Source of the DNA: Yeguia hominis
Lineage (GTDB): Bacteria > Bacillota > Clostridia > Oscillospirales > Acutalibacteraceae
Assembly (NCBI RefSeq): GCF_014384705.1
Contig: NZ_JACRSN010000020.1
Coordinates: 1-64,000 of the forward strand
Reading direction: 5' to 3'
Length of the DNA stretch: 64,000 nucleotides
Below, piece after piece: positions 52,580 through 62,494 of the stretch. How positions within the stretch are numbered: the stretch's first letter is position 1; each line of letters begins with the position of its first letter. Made by a program: the position numbers and the translations under genes. The notes beneath the pieces were generated by a model. The model was not told the DNA's origin, made no database searches, and saw only the letters and a list, made by a program, of their open reading frames with translations.

Positions 52580-53236
52580 TCAAATCTTCCCATCGCTGAT
52601 TTCGATCTTTCTTCCGCACAGGTCGGCGTACCGCTGCTCATGCGTCACCAGCAGCACGGTATTTCCCCGGCGGTTGACGGCGAGCAGCAGCTCCATGATC
52701 TCGTCTGCCGCCTTTTTGTCAAGGTTCCCGGTGGGCTCGTCAGCAAGGAGAATCACCGGGTCGTTGATCAGGGCGCGGGCGATGGTCACGCGCTGCCTCT
52801 GTCCGCCGGACAGCTCACCTGGCAGATGCTTCAGGCGGTTCTCAATGCCCAAAAAGCCCGCCAGCTCCCGCAGCTTCGTCTTATCCGGCTTTTTGCCGTC
52901 CAGCAGCAGCGGCATGATGATGTTCTCCTCCGCCGTCAGAATGGGAATCAGGTTGAAGTCCTGAAAGATATAGCCGAGCTTCCGTCTGCGTATTCCGGAA
53001 AGCGTCTCGTCATCGGAGGAGCAAATGTCCACACCGCCTACCTCCACGCTGCCGGAGGTGGGATGCTCAATACCGCCGATCAGGTTCAGAAGGGTGGTCT
53101 TGCCGGAGCCGGACTGCCCCACGATGGCGACCATTTCACCCGGCGCAACGGTGAAGCTGACGTGATCCACGGCGTAGATATCCTCGTCGCCCTGCCGGAA
53201 CACCTTGGTCAGATTTTTTACAGTCACTGCATTCAT
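52580..53236 (-). CDS. ABC transporter ATP-binding protein (LolD/MacB type)
   Basis: 218 residues. Walker A VGQSGSGKTTLLNLIGG, Q-loop FQDFNLIP, signature LSGGQRQRVTIARAL, Walker B ILLADEPTGNLDKK and H-loop LLVTHEQRYADL are intact. It follows the permease gene; start 53236 has AAGGAG at 8 bases. The serpin gene begins 73 bases downstream. It is distinct from the ATPase at 46.1 kb. Confidence 0.95.
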   Translation of the reverse strand: MNAVTVKNLTKVFRQGDEDIYAVDHVSFTVAPGEMVAIVGQSGSGKTTLLNLIGGIEHPTSGSVEVGGVDICSSDDETLSGIRRRKLGYIFQDFNLIPILTAEENIIMPLLLDGKKPDKTKLRELAGFLGIENRLKHLPGELSGGQRQRVTIARALINDPVILLADEPTGNLDKKAADEIMELLLAVNRRGNTVLLVTHEQRYADLCGRKIEISDGKI

Positions 53237-53259
53237 CGGAAAATCTCCTTTCTGCATGA

Positions 53260-55257
53260 TCATAGCGGACGTAGTACGCGCTTGAGCGAGCGGCGTACGG
53301 GATGCCAGTAGGTAAACAGCAGCAGCGCCGCCAGAGCCGCGTATACTGCGACCATCCCGCCGTCAAGGTGCAGCGGGGCTTTCTGCCATACGCACAGCAG
53401 CACCGTCAGCGGAAGGCTAATCAAAAACGGCGCGGCAACGGCAGCGGCGGCGGAGATCCCGTCCTGCCGGATATAGGAGCGGTACAGCGTCCGCTTTGAC
53501 GCGCCCATCCTGTGAAAGGATCGGATCAGCGGGCGGCTGCCCTCGATGTAGTCGCAGAGCCGGACATAGAGGATCAGCAGGATGAACAGGAACAGCACCG
53601 CAAAGATGTACCCCAGCAGCAGATACACGCCGGAGGACATCTCCCGCAGGAAATCCGACCCCGACTGACGGTTGGTGACAGCATACTCCGCGCCTGCAAA
53701 GTGCGTCCGCAGGACGGTCTCCACCTGCGCATTCAAGGCAGGATCGGTCAGGGCGATCTCGACGCCGGTTGCCGGCTCTGAGGCGATGATGTCCGCATAC
53801 AGCTCATCGCTTACATAGATATCCAGCGCCCATCCGGACGGCTTCGTGTCCGTCAGCGCAGTCACCGTCAGCACGGTCACGTCCTCCGATGCGGGCTGCT
53901 TGATACCCCCGTTTCCATCGTAATACGCTTCCGACCGGCAAAGCCGCAGTACATCCCCGACGCCGCGTTCCGCTTTGCAGCTGACGGCGATCTCATACCT
54001 AGAAAGCGTCTGAGACGCCGCGCCAAGACTGCTGCACGGTCGGATACGCAGCGGTGTCTCTACCTCCTCCGGGGACTTTGGCAGCAGGATATAACCGTCC
54101 GGCTCATATACGGGGCGCGTCTGCTTCACGCCCTCCAGAGCGGAAATATACGATATATCCTCCGCAGAAAGGCCTTCTCCGTCATGAGAGGAACGGGAAA
54201 CCTTCAACCCCCATTCCTCCTCCGCGCCCGTGACCTGCAAGGCAACAGTGAGGATGTTGAATAGAAGCAGAAATACCGCCATGACGGGAACGGAAACAGC
54301 AAGGCAGGAACGGAAGCTGCGGTTCGCACGGCTGCACCACAGGCCGCAGAGGGTTGCCGCTGGGGTGGAACGCCGTCGGAGGGGCTTTCGTCCGCGCTTG
54401 ACCTTCTGCTCATTTTCCATATCATACAGCAGCGCCCGCGCAGGCTCACGGCTGTATCGGTGCAGGGTCATGTCCAGCGACAGTCCCAGTGTAACGAAGA
54501 AAGCCGCCAGATGGAGCAGAATATTCATCGGCTCCACATGAAAGATCAGCCACGCGAGGCTGTCGTGGCGGATCTCAAGAAACGCCGTGAACAGCGCTTT
54601 CAGCGATACGACGGAAATAACCACGGCGCAGGCCGCCGCGAGCAGGAACACCGCCGCAAGCTCCGCGGCAAACAGGGCGCTGATCTGACGGCGGCTGGCT
54701 CCGCAGGCGCGGAGCGTCCCAACGTCAGAGGAAAAGCGCTTCAAGTGACTTCGGTAAGCGGAACGCAGCACCGATACCGAGAGCAGAATGACCAGCAAAT
54801 TGACGAGCAGAAGGATTCGCTGCCCCGAAAGATGGGACGGATCAGTGGATATCCCGTGGGCGTATTCATAGCTGAACGCCGTCGGGAGCAGGGCTTCATT
54901 GTCCGATGCCTCCATACGCTTTCGAATCTCGTTTTTATAAACGGTCACGCTCTCCGAATTTCTCCATTCCTCGTCCGACAGAATATGCAGATAGATGGTG
55001 CCGTCACGATAAACGGGCGCGGACAGTCCGCGGATACCCTCAAAATATGGCACGTCCGCTTCCGTTGCGTTCCCAATGTGATAGGTTTCCCCCGCGGAAC
55101 GGACAAGAAGATATTGCCGTGTGCCCCAGGCATTGCTGTCCCGGTAAATGGAGATCAGCAGCGGCAGCAGAAACGCGCAGGTCAGCACCGCAAACAGCAC
55201 CGCATGACGGCGGGAGGCGCGCGTGAATGAGCGTTTCATATAGAGCAGATAAGACAT
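53260..55257 (-). CDS. ABC transporter permease, FtsX type
   Basis: 665 residues. N-terminal TM (about 20-40), a short external part, an FtsX three-helix block at about 150-275 with LGTLRACGASRRQISALFA, another TM near 310-330, a 200-residue external domain and a C-terminal FtsX block at about 540-660 with SFHRMGASKRTLYRSYI. It has the shape of bacitracin/lantibiotic-type export permeases. The ATPase starts 23 bases after its stop. A GC-rich hairpin at 55296-55334 lies just upstream. Confidence 0.9.
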   Translation of the reverse strand: MSYLLYMKRSFTRASRRHAVLFAVLTCAFLLPLLISIYRDSNAWGTRQYLLVRSAGETYHIGNATEADVPYFEGIRGLSAPVYRDGTIYLHILSDEEWRNSESVTVYKNEIRKRMEASDNEALLPTAFSYEYAHGISTDPSHLSGQRILLLVNLLVILLSVSVLRSAYRSHLKRFSSDVGTLRACGASRRQISALFAAELAAVFLLAAACAVVISVVSLKALFTAFLEIRHDSLAWLIFHVEPMNILLHLAAFFVTLGLSLDMTLHRYSREPARALLYDMENEQKVKRGRKPLRRRSTPAATLCGLWCSRANRSFRSCLAVSVPVMAVFLLLFNILTVALQVTGAEEEWGLKVSRSSHDGEGLSAEDISYISALEGVKQTRPVYEPDGYILLPKSPEEVETPLRIRPCSSLGAASQTLSRYEIAVSCKAERGVGDVLRLCRSEAYYDGNGGIKQPASEDVTVLTVTALTDTKPSGWALDIYVSDELYADIIASEPATGVEIALTDPALNAQVETVLRTHFAGAEYAVTNRQSGSDFLREMSSGVYLLLGYIFAVLFLFILLILYVRLCDYIEGSRPLIRSFHRMGASKRTLYRSYIRQDGISAAAAVAAPFLISLPLTVLLCVWQKAPLHLDGGMVAVYAALAALLLFTYWHPVRRSLKRVLRPL

Positions 55258-55295
55258 GAACTAGCCTCCTGTTCAACATGGTTTATAAAATGGCG

Positions 55296-55334
55296 ACAGG
55301 GCACCGGCCTTGCTGCGCAAAGCCGATGCCCTGT
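55296..55334. other. GC-rich hairpin upstream of the ABC permease
   Basis: ACAGGGCA pairs with TGCCCTGT, with an inner CGGC/GCCG stem. Neither side has a T-run, so it is not a clear terminator; it may mark the end of the 55.4-55.7 kb gene or act in the permease leader. Confidence 0.35.
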
Positions 55335-55405
55335 GTATATGGCCTGTTGGCTTTGCGGTATCAATCGCGCCTACGGGTCGATGATTTATGTATCAAGTTT
55401 CCTTT

Positions 55406-55741
55406 TTATATGTCCCTATGCGGCTCCGTAATTGTCGCCACCGATTCCCGCAGTTCGTCGCTGAACTCGTCGAGATCGCCGAGTGTGATCACTCCCTCAT
55501 GGATCATACGGCAGATGATTGGAAGAGGATCCGATCCTCTCATGGAGATCTGCACGCCGGCACAGCGTCTATCCTCACGGATGCGCTTGCATAACTCCCA
55601 AAACTTATCAGCTTCGGAACCGTCTCCACGCAACAATTCGATATATTCCTTGTTCAGCCTCCCGATATAAGCCTCCTGCCATCCGGCAATCTTGTTTCGG
55701 AACAGAAGCCAATCCCGTTTAGAATTCCAATTGGATTGCAT
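55406..55741 (-). CDS. small conserved protein of Firmicutes mobile elements
   Basis: 111 residues, soluble, mainly helical. KIAGWQEAYIGRLNKEYI, FWELCKRIREDRRCAGV and ITLGDLDEFSDELRESV match a family I recall from Clostridial conjugative elements, often mis-annotated as a multidrug transporter; it has no membrane segment. The role is unknown. It supports a mobile or island origin for this part. The next 257 bases hold no gene. Confidence 0.65.
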   Translation of the reverse strand: MQSNWNSKRDWLLFRNKIAGWQEAYIGRLNKEYIELLRGDGSEADKFWELCKRIREDRRCAGVQISMRGSDPLPIICRMIHEGVITLGDLDEFSDELRESVATITEPHRDI

Positions 55742-55998
55742 GCTTTTGCCTCCTCTCCTTGAACTTCATCAACCACCCTGATTTCTTTCAAATTCACGGA
55801 ACAGAAAGCGAAAACGCTGCTGTGCCGCATCATACACATCAACATTCGGATATTCCCTTTTCGCCGTCTCATGTTTTACATTGCAGCACATATCTATTTT
55901 TATTGTATAATAAAAAGTGCATCAAGTAAAAAACAATCTGGACTGTTCCCCGTTTAGCAGACAAACAAAAAAGCGCCCAGTCGCAGAATAGCGGCGAA

Positions 55999-56470
55999 TT
56001 ACACGGCCTTGCTCCGGATTTCAAACGGAGTGAGGCCGTTTTTCAGGTTGATCCGCTCATAGTTGCAGAATCGCACATACTCCGCCACCGCCTGTTCGAC
56101 TTCAGCCCGGCACGAAAATTTTCTCCGATACAGGCACTCTGTTTTCAGCGTCCCGAAAAAATTTTCCATTGCCGCATTGTCATAAGGGCATCCGGGGCTG
56201 GACATCGACGGCTGAATGGTATTCTTGGCTTAGGTCAAAGTATGCTTGGGATGTGTATTGTGACCCTTGGCCGCTGTGGAGGATTCGTCCATCAGCGGCC
56301 TTCTCTTTTTTACAGGCATCCCGAACGGTATCCGTCACCAGCGGAGCGGTCATATCACCGCCGATCCGGTAAGCCGGCAGCATTTTTCCGCACAGATCCA
56401 GTACGGCACACAGATACACCATTCCCTTAGCTGCGGGAATATAGGTGATATTGGTTGCCCAAAAGAGCAT
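55999..56470 (-). mobile_element. IS3-family transposase remnant, truncated and frameshifted
   Basis: Piece one (56180-56470) reads WATNITYIPAAKGMVYLCA and GRILHSGQGSQYTSQAYF, covering the first and second Asp regions of the DDE domain. One base is missing near 56220, after which the second frame gives IQPSMSSPGCPYDNAAMEN, FFGTLKTECLYRRKF and the end TPFEIRSKAV. The N-terminal part of ORFB and all of ORFA are absent. A probable right end, TGGACTGTTCC near 55939, lies 60 bases beyond the stop. Confidence 0.88.
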
Positions 56471-56491
56471 ATATGTGATTGTCCCGCCGCC

Positions 56492-56947
56492 TCATTCCAT
56501 ATCGAAATTGACATATATACGGAAAGTGTGCCGTTCGATGACCGGGGTGCTGTCTTCATAGATTCCGCCGCTATCAAAGCGGATTTTTCCGGCAGGAACA
56601 TTCGGATCAACGTCCTGCCCCTCCGCGCGAAACAGCCGCCATTCTCCATTCCAGAGCACGACAAGCCCCTGCTCCGTCAGGATGTATTTTGTTTTCAGAC
56701 TGCGGTCAAAATTGCATTCGCCGTCCTTTTTCGGTACGGCATCCGTATAGGAAGTAATTGTTTTAACGGCAGTCTCGTCCACGGCTCCCTCATATCGGCT
56801 CGCGGAGCCGTAATATAGCGTCCCGTTTACCATAATCATCACGGGATAATCCGTTTCCACGCCACACAGTATTCCTTTTTCACCAGAGCAGGCGGAAAGA
56901 GAAATAAGAAGGAAAACAGCCAATGCTGCCGCCAATATCTTCCGCAT
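56492..56947 (-). CDS. small lipoprotein, function unknown
   Basis: 151 residues. The signal peptide with lipobox LISLSACSG puts the lipid-anchored Cys at residue 20. The mature domain is beta-rich and has PVMIMVNGTLYYGSASRYE and ILTEQGLVVLWNGEWRLF. It resembles small stand-alone lipoproteins found next to ABC/TCS modules, without a named function. The stop lies just above the IS3 remnant, which may have cut off a downstream part of the operon. Confidence 0.7.
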   Translation of the reverse strand: MRKILAAALAVFLLISLSACSGEKGILCGVETDYPVMIMVNGTLYYGSASRYEGAVDETAVKTITSYTDAVPKKDGECNFDRSLKTKYILTEQGLVVLWNGEWRLFRAEGQDVDPNVPAGKIRFDSGGIYEDSTPVIERHTFRIYVNFDME

Positions 56948-57057
56948 CTTCTCATGCCTCCTTTTTCAGGTATGAGTCCTTCGCTATTAAATGGATCTAC
57001 GGATCTCTCGGCTCCTGCGGTTTTGGCATACCATTAGAAAATTCTCATACCAAAACA

Positions 57058-58158
57058 TCAGAGATTGTCCGGAAGCCATGTTTCCTCCTTCGGAAGCTTT
57101 CTTGTAAAAATCCGTCCGGCATCATGGTCATGCTTTGCCTGATGAAACTTGAAAAGCATCGCGCCATCCTCCAGTTTCCCCGCAATTTCGATCTTCCCCC
57201 GTGGATGGGACATACAGTATTTCAGACATTTACCCTGTCCGTTTTGCATGGCCTTTGCACCCTCCACAATGTCATAGCCCAGAGAAAGCGGGACTTGAAA
57301 GGAGTTTTTAACACCGGTAACCGGGCGGCACTGAAATACATAGTAAGGAACTGCACCGCAGGCCGTCAGTTTTCGAAGAAGCGAACCCAATACGGCAGGA
57401 TCATCGTTCACACCCTTGAGCAATACAGTCTGATTTTTTATCACCGTGCCGCATTCACGCAGAACTCTTACTGCGGCTATGGATTTCTCCGTCAGCTCTC
57501 TGGGGTGATTGAATTGTGTGACCACATAAATCTGCTTTTTTCTGCCATAGGATCGCAGCGCATCCTGAAGCTCTGTATCTTCTGTAATTCTTGTAGGGAG
57601 AACCACGGGAATCCGCGTGGCAATGCGTATCAGATCCAGATGCTCCATCTCTACAAAAGCGAGCAGATAGTGCGAAAGCGTTTTTGTCGGAAGCATCAAG
57701 GCATCGCCACCACTCAGAATGACATTAGAAATCTCTTTATGGTCATGAACATAGTCCACCACTTTGAAAAAGCTGCGGGCAATTTCTTCGTCCGAAGAAC
57801 CGACCAACCGTTTGCGAAAACAGTGGCGGCAATACATGGCGCAGCGATTGGTCGTCAGAACAAGAGCGCTTTGCCGATACTTGTGCTGCACACCTTCACA
57901 TACGGTGTTGCTCGCTTCACCGCTGGTATCAAACGCCCCGCTTTGGTCCGCTTCAAAAAAGGTTGGAACGCACATTTTTCGGATGGGATCCGATGGATCG
58001 CTCCAATCAATCTGCTGCAAGTAGTGACGAGTGATCGACATTGGAAAATGTTCACACAGTTCTTGCAGCTGTTCTATTTCCGAAGCATTCAGGCCAAGCT
58101 GTGCTTGCAGCCGTGCCACATCCGTAATGTTATGTTTGAGTTCGCGACTCCAAGGCAT
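57058..58158 (-). CDS. KamA-family radical SAM aminomutase
   Basis: 366 residues. The radical SAM cluster site is CAMYCRHCF (CxxxCxxC) near residue 107, with TNRCAMYCRHCFRKRLVG typical of lysine 2,3-aminomutase-like enzymes, followed by VILSGGDALMLP and RIATRIPVVLPTRI. It needs SAM, a 4Fe-4S cluster and PLP; the PLP Lys is likely in NQTVLLKGVN. It is shorter than true KamA (about 416), so glutamate or another amino acid may be the substrate. The GGAGG-supported start is 58158. It is the last gene of a cluster with three glycosyltransferase-like genes; no ablB acetyltransferase is near. Confidence 0.88.
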   Translation of the reverse strand: MPWSRELKHNITDVARLQAQLGLNASEIEQLQELCEHFPMSITRHYLQQIDWSDPSDPIRKMCVPTFFEADQSGAFDTSGEASNTVCEGVQHKYRQSALVLTTNRCAMYCRHCFRKRLVGSSDEEIARSFFKVVDYVHDHKEISNVILSGGDALMLPTKTLSHYLLAFVEMEHLDLIRIATRIPVVLPTRITEDTELQDALRSYGRKKQIYVVTQFNHPRELTEKSIAAVRVLRECGTVIKNQTVLLKGVNDDPAVLGSLLRKLTACGAVPYYVFQCRPVTGVKNSFQVPLSLGYDIVEGAKAMQNGQGKCLKYCMSHPRGKIEIAGKLEDGAMLFKFHQAKHDHDAGRIFTRKLPKEETWLPDNL

Positions 58159-58273
58159 TGATAATCCTCCGTTCCTTTCTGTAATAATAATGTGCTTTCC
58201 ATGCACCCACTGCGCCGATCTGGCGCGGCATGGCCGAAGCTTCGAGGGTTATTAGATGGCGGATCCTCCGTGC

Positions 58274-59748
58274 TCATTCCTCCGTAATCCCATTGACTGC
58301 ATTATGGTCATACGCTTCCGCTTCCCTCCGCAGCTCGTTGGAGCGCATGATCTTCTCGGACAGGCTGGCGAGGAAGCACTGGAGCAGCTTGACGCCGATG
58401 GCGGGGTGCTCTTCCGGCAGAGCCTTCAATCGCCCTCTGGAGATGCACAGCAGTTCGGTGAACTCCGCCGCCGTCCCGCTGAGGCGGAACACGCTGCGGG
58501 AAAGGCAATTTTCTCCTAGGAAGCTGCCCGGCGTGAGATCCGCGATCTCCAGCGGCGCGGACGGCGTATCGCTCCTGCCATACAAGGCGGATGAGCCTCT
58601 CCCATTGTGTTTGGGTGTCCAGATAGGCACGGAAGGCGTCAAAGGCGGGCGGGGCATTGTGCTTGGCAATATAGATGTTCCGCATGGCTTCCATAGCGGC
58701 GTCAGGATCGCTATTTGCAAGATCCTGCGATGAGAGCATCCTGCTGCTTCGATAGATCTTCTCGTCCAGATCCGGCTTGAGGAATTCCCCGGGATAGGGG
58801 TCAAAGTCCTCCGGGCTGATATGGACAAGATTCCCTGTTTTGTGCTGAGACTGCATTTTGGCGCGCTGATATACAAAACGGTAAATATCCTCCCACAGAC
58901 GCTTCCACTTGGGGGGAACTTGGGCTGCGGCAGATGCTTGACAGACAGGGTATTATCCAGAAAGAAGCTGAAGCCGAAAATCCGGCTTAAGATAATCCAC
59001 ATCCTCACCCCGGGTTACAAGGGGATCAAAGGGTACACACTCGAAAAGCTCTCTGTGCAGGATCATGGCTCCGCCGAAGGCAAAAGGCGTGCGCTTGAGC
59101 CGCGGTCCGCTGCCGATGATTTGATCAAAGGCGCGCGCCTTGCAGCCGAAGCGGTCCCAATAGGTCATCCACGGCTCTGGGCTTACATCGTCGTAATACT
59201 GCCCCTTACTGTTCAGGCAGTAGCCGGCAACGCCGTGCACGATGTCTCCGTAGACTCTTCTGCCCAAGAATTCCAGCGAGCGCGGCACAAAGTCCGGCAG
59301 TTCGAAAATTTCATCATCGTCGATGAGCAGAGCAGCGTCCGCCGTCAGGATGGAGGCGGCCAGCAGGCAGATGTTGCGCACATTTGAGTATCCGAACATG
59401 GACAGAAGCTGTGCACCCCGGTCGTTCAGTCCGGCTTTACGCAGAATCCCCGCTATCTCGCACAGGTCTCCCGCAGTAAACAGGTATGTCTCCGCACTCA
59501 GCTGCGCCCGGCCCACGATACGAAGTACCTTCTCGTAGGCAGCAGCCTCCACCTCCGGGGTGGTGGGGACAGATCAAAATCACCAGCTTGAAGTCTTTTT
59601 CATGGAACTGCTTCATGCTGACTAAAGTACGCTCCAGCGTTCCCTCCTGATCCACCGGGGTGGGATGGTCATAGACGGCGTCCCCCTCCTGCCAGGGGTC
59701 GCCTGTTTTGCGGCACCAGCAGGTGGGGATTATCATGGTTTTCCTCAT
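58274..59748 (-). pseudogene. glycosyltransferase-like gene with four or more frameshifts, possibly fused to a cyclic-nucleotide-binding domain
   Basis: Starts MRKTMIIPTCWCRKTGDP (GGAGGG upstream). Joining four frames restores one protein: breaks at about 59563 (C-run; ICPTTPEVEAAAYE), 58988 (T-run; LKPDFGFSFFLDNT), 58915 (C-run; PKFPPKWKRLWEDIY) and 58582 (RLYGRSDTPSAPLE). The middle has LLIDDDEIFELPDF, a GT-A-type DxD. The last 100 residues, with DLTPGSFLGENCL and ELLCISRGRLKAL, look like a cyclic-nucleotide-binding domain end rather than a glycosyltransferase. A deletion may have joined two genes. Almost 1.5 kb, inactive as read. Confidence 0.7.
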
Positions 59749-59762
59749 ACGGCTCGCCCTCC

Positions 59763-60974
59763 TTAGTCCGAAAAATCTCTTACAGCGCGTTGATAGACCT
59801 GCTCCAGCTTTGCCACGAACTGTGCCTGCGCAAAATTGCTGCTGACATAGCGTGCGATGATGTCACGCCGCTCCGGCTCTGTATGATGTCTCGTCAGTTC
59901 ATTCAAGATCGCAGTGCAGAAAGCTTCCTCGTCCTCCGGAGAGACCAATGTTCCCTCTTGACTGCTGATAAACTCCGGCAGACCGCCTTCATTGGAGCCG
60001 ACAACAGGCAGTCCGCAGGCCATCGCCTCCAAGGCAACAAGGCCGAATGGCTCACGGCGGGAGGGCATTACAAAAACATCCGCCGCATTGTAGAGCCGCC
60101 GCAGCTCGTCCTGCTTCTGGTTGCCAAGGAAGAAGGTGTTCCTCAGACCAAGCTGCTTGTGCAGCTCTGACAATCGCTCCCGTTCCTCGCCGTCGCCGGC
60201 AATCAGTGTGATGAACTCCCGATCCGCCAGCCACTCATAGCGGCGCGCCGTGCGCAACAATGTGTCCACGCCCTTAAAGGCTGCCAGCTTTCCAACAAAC
60301 AGAATGACATACTCTCCGCAATAAGAAAGGCCGAGCGAATCGAAAAGCGCTTCCCTGTCCACTTCTTCCCGATAGAAAATGTCCTCATTGTATCCGTTGG
60401 GCAACAGCAGAAGCTTGTCCGCCGCCATTGGGAGTTGCTCAAGCGCAAGATCCCGATTGTTTGCGGAGATGGCCAGTACTTTTGTGCTTCCCGCGACAGC
60501 CTCCTCTGCAAAGCTCCGAAAGGCTGGCCACTTTTTGCAGCCCATCAGCTCCGTCCCATGTATGGTTATGACCAGAGGAAGGCTGCACAGGGAAGCCAGC
60601 CAGGAGAGAACCCATGCGTGCTGTGCATGAATGATATCCGGTTGAAACTCCTGTACTGCCTGTCTCAAAGCAGCAGAGAACACAGTAAGATACCTCGTCA
60701 ACTGCCCGATACCGAGATCCGCAAATGTAGTCCGGCTCTGAGGATGTGTGGTAAAGCAAGGAAAATTAAAGGGGAGCTCACCTCCCTGCATTTTACCCTT
60801 TGAAAACATCACCGGATACATTTGGATCCCGGGCAGCATAGGGAACGGCTGGTTCTCAGGAAAAACAACAGCAACCTCATGTCCGCGCTTGTGCAGATGC
60901 AGCGCAATATTCTTGGTGTAGATGCCGCTTCCCGATCCTTCCAGCGGGAAATGGTTGATCAGCAATATTCTCAT
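59763..60974 (-). CDS. glycosyltransferase family 4 protein
   Basis: 403 residues with the GT-B fold. The N terminus has LLINHFPLEGSGSGIYTKN, a glycine-rich acceptor loop, and ITIHGTELMGCKKW follows. The donor half has FVGKLAAFKGVDTLL and the family E-x7-E region PSRREPFGLVALEAMACGLP. Transfers a sugar from an NDP or UDP donor, substrate unknown. It is intact between two broken glycosyltransferase genes; it overlaps the upstream gene by 4 bases and ends 15 bases before the next. The cluster probably built a surface glycan. Confidence 0.93.
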   Translation of the reverse strand: MRILLINHFPLEGSGSGIYTKNIALHLHKRGHEVAVVFPENQPFPMLPGIQMYPVMFSKGKMQGGELPFNFPCFTTHPQSRTTFADLGIGQLTRYLTVFSAALRQAVQEFQPDIIHAQHAWVLSWLASLCSLPLVITIHGTELMGCKKWPAFRSFAEEAVAGSTKVLAISANNRDLALEQLPMAADKLLLLPNGYNEDIFYREEVDREALFDSLGLSYCGEYVILFVGKLAAFKGVDTLLRTARRYEWLADREFITLIAGDGEERERLSELHKQLGLRNTFFLGNQKQDELRRLYNAADVFVMPSRREPFGLVALEAMACGLPVVGSNEGGLPEFISSQEGTLVSPEDEEAFCTAILNELTRHHTEPERRDIIARYVSSNFAQAQFVAKLEQVYQRAVRDFSD

Positions 60975-62129
60975 CGTCCAAACCACCTTTCTGTTAACTC
61001 AGCCCATGCCTCCTTCGTTTTCTGATGCTGTTTCACCATATCCAGCAGCCACGCCTCCGCTGAGGACTGGATATCCGGAAGATACAAAAACCGTCTGTCG
61101 TTTGTATACCGGTATCGTGCTTTCGCTCCATCTGCCAACTGCCGATTTCTCTTGGTAAACTCTGTGGGAGCATGTCCCGTCTTCCAACGGAAAAACACAT
61201 TGCGGTCGATCCAGCCCGTACAGGCATAGTAGAGCCTGTCGCGAACACTGCTGTTGTTTTGGAGATCCGGAATTTTGGGATAGTCCCCATATGTATCATG
61301 AAAAATGGGCGTTTGGATGTCCAGAAATTTAATATGGCTCCGAGATGCTGCCAACCCCATGAGCGTATCCTCCCCTCTGGCGAGGAGCGGCGTCTTATTG
61401 TAAAAATAGTAAGGCGAGAAAAACGGCGGAAGCATCGTCAATGTGCTCATGCGGATGCCCATGTTTCCGCCCAAAACCTTTGTGGTGGGCTGCAGATTAG
61501 ATGCCTCGGCTTCCTGTACAATAAGTCCGCCGTGGATCTCGCTGCTTTGCCAAAACTCCGACATATCCTCCTTATGGAGTCCCCAGAGCAGATCTGTCAT
61601 CCCCTCAAAGGAAGCCGGAGGCAGGATGTTGTATCCGCTGTAATCGCTGCTGGTAACGGTCGCGCCCAGAGACATCCCATATAGATGCGCTCCGATAAAG
61701 GCTATTTCCTCAAACCGGGGTGTCCCGTCAGGCATTTGGCGCAGCACGCGCGGCTGCACATCCGAACCACAAAAATCAGGTAGTCCATGCCTGTAAACAG
61801 CGCTTCCATCAGCACCTGATTCCGATTAAAGCCATAAGGAATCAGTCCGTGCGTATCAATCAACGGGCAGAACAAAAGCTGCTGAATGGATGAGAATCGG
61901 ACGCCGATCCGCTTCAAAATCATATGCGCTCTTTCGTAGTTCTGAAGCCGGATCAGAGAAACCTTCGCCTTGCGCTGCAATTCTTAAATCGCCTCCGGAT
62001 CAGCCTCATGAGAGTATACGGCAATCACGCTTCAATCGGGTGATCATACTTCTCGGCATTATCCAGAAAGTTTGTCAGCGGATGCGCAGATATAAGATTC
62101 CGCACAATCATTCCGATGGCAATTTTCAT
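60971..62129 (-). pseudogene. glycosyltransferase-like gene with two frameshifts and a nonsense codon
   Basis: The ATG at 62129 has GGAGGG upstream and gives MKIAIGMIVRNLISAHPLT; the frame is lost after about 34 residues. It resumes as VIAVYSHEADPEAI, then a TAA where Gln or similar is expected, then ELQRKAKVSLIRLQNYERA. A second shift at a T-run near 61767 leads into SDVQPRVLRQMPDG and the rest, with SPYYFYNKTPLLARGEDT, to a stop at 60971. The protein would be about 385 residues and looks like a GT-A glycosyltransferase with a DxD-type SDV. Non-functional as read. Confidence 0.75.
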
Positions 62130-62494
62130 TAAAAGCCCTCCTTGCTCTATCCTGTACGGCCGCACATTCTCATTATCTCAAAGGAGCGAGAAAATACAGG
62201 CTTGAACGGAGCAGGAGGGCTCTTACCGCCTTCTTTATTGATACAGAGGAGATTCTCTAACGTGCCGTCCTATGCGCCCGTCGTTATTGTTTTCTGAAAA
62301 CAACAAATGGACAAGGATAAGCACCCTGAATACACCGCCGTCTTTTCTATAGGCATCTCATGTTATGATACCGCCTACATCTCCTGCCTCCTTCGCACTG
62401 CCTGATCTCAATAGGTAAACAAAGAACCATCGTAACACGGTTCGTGTTTTTCCGTTATGGCGAGAGCGCTCGATTCCCAAACTTACTTCGTGTG
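62130..62494. other. gene-free leader of the glycosyltransferase cluster
   Basis: No reading frame or RNA family recognised. It holds the GGAGGG ribosome site of the first cluster gene and several weak promoter-like elements on the minus strand, none with a clean 17-base spacing. Confidence 0.4.
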
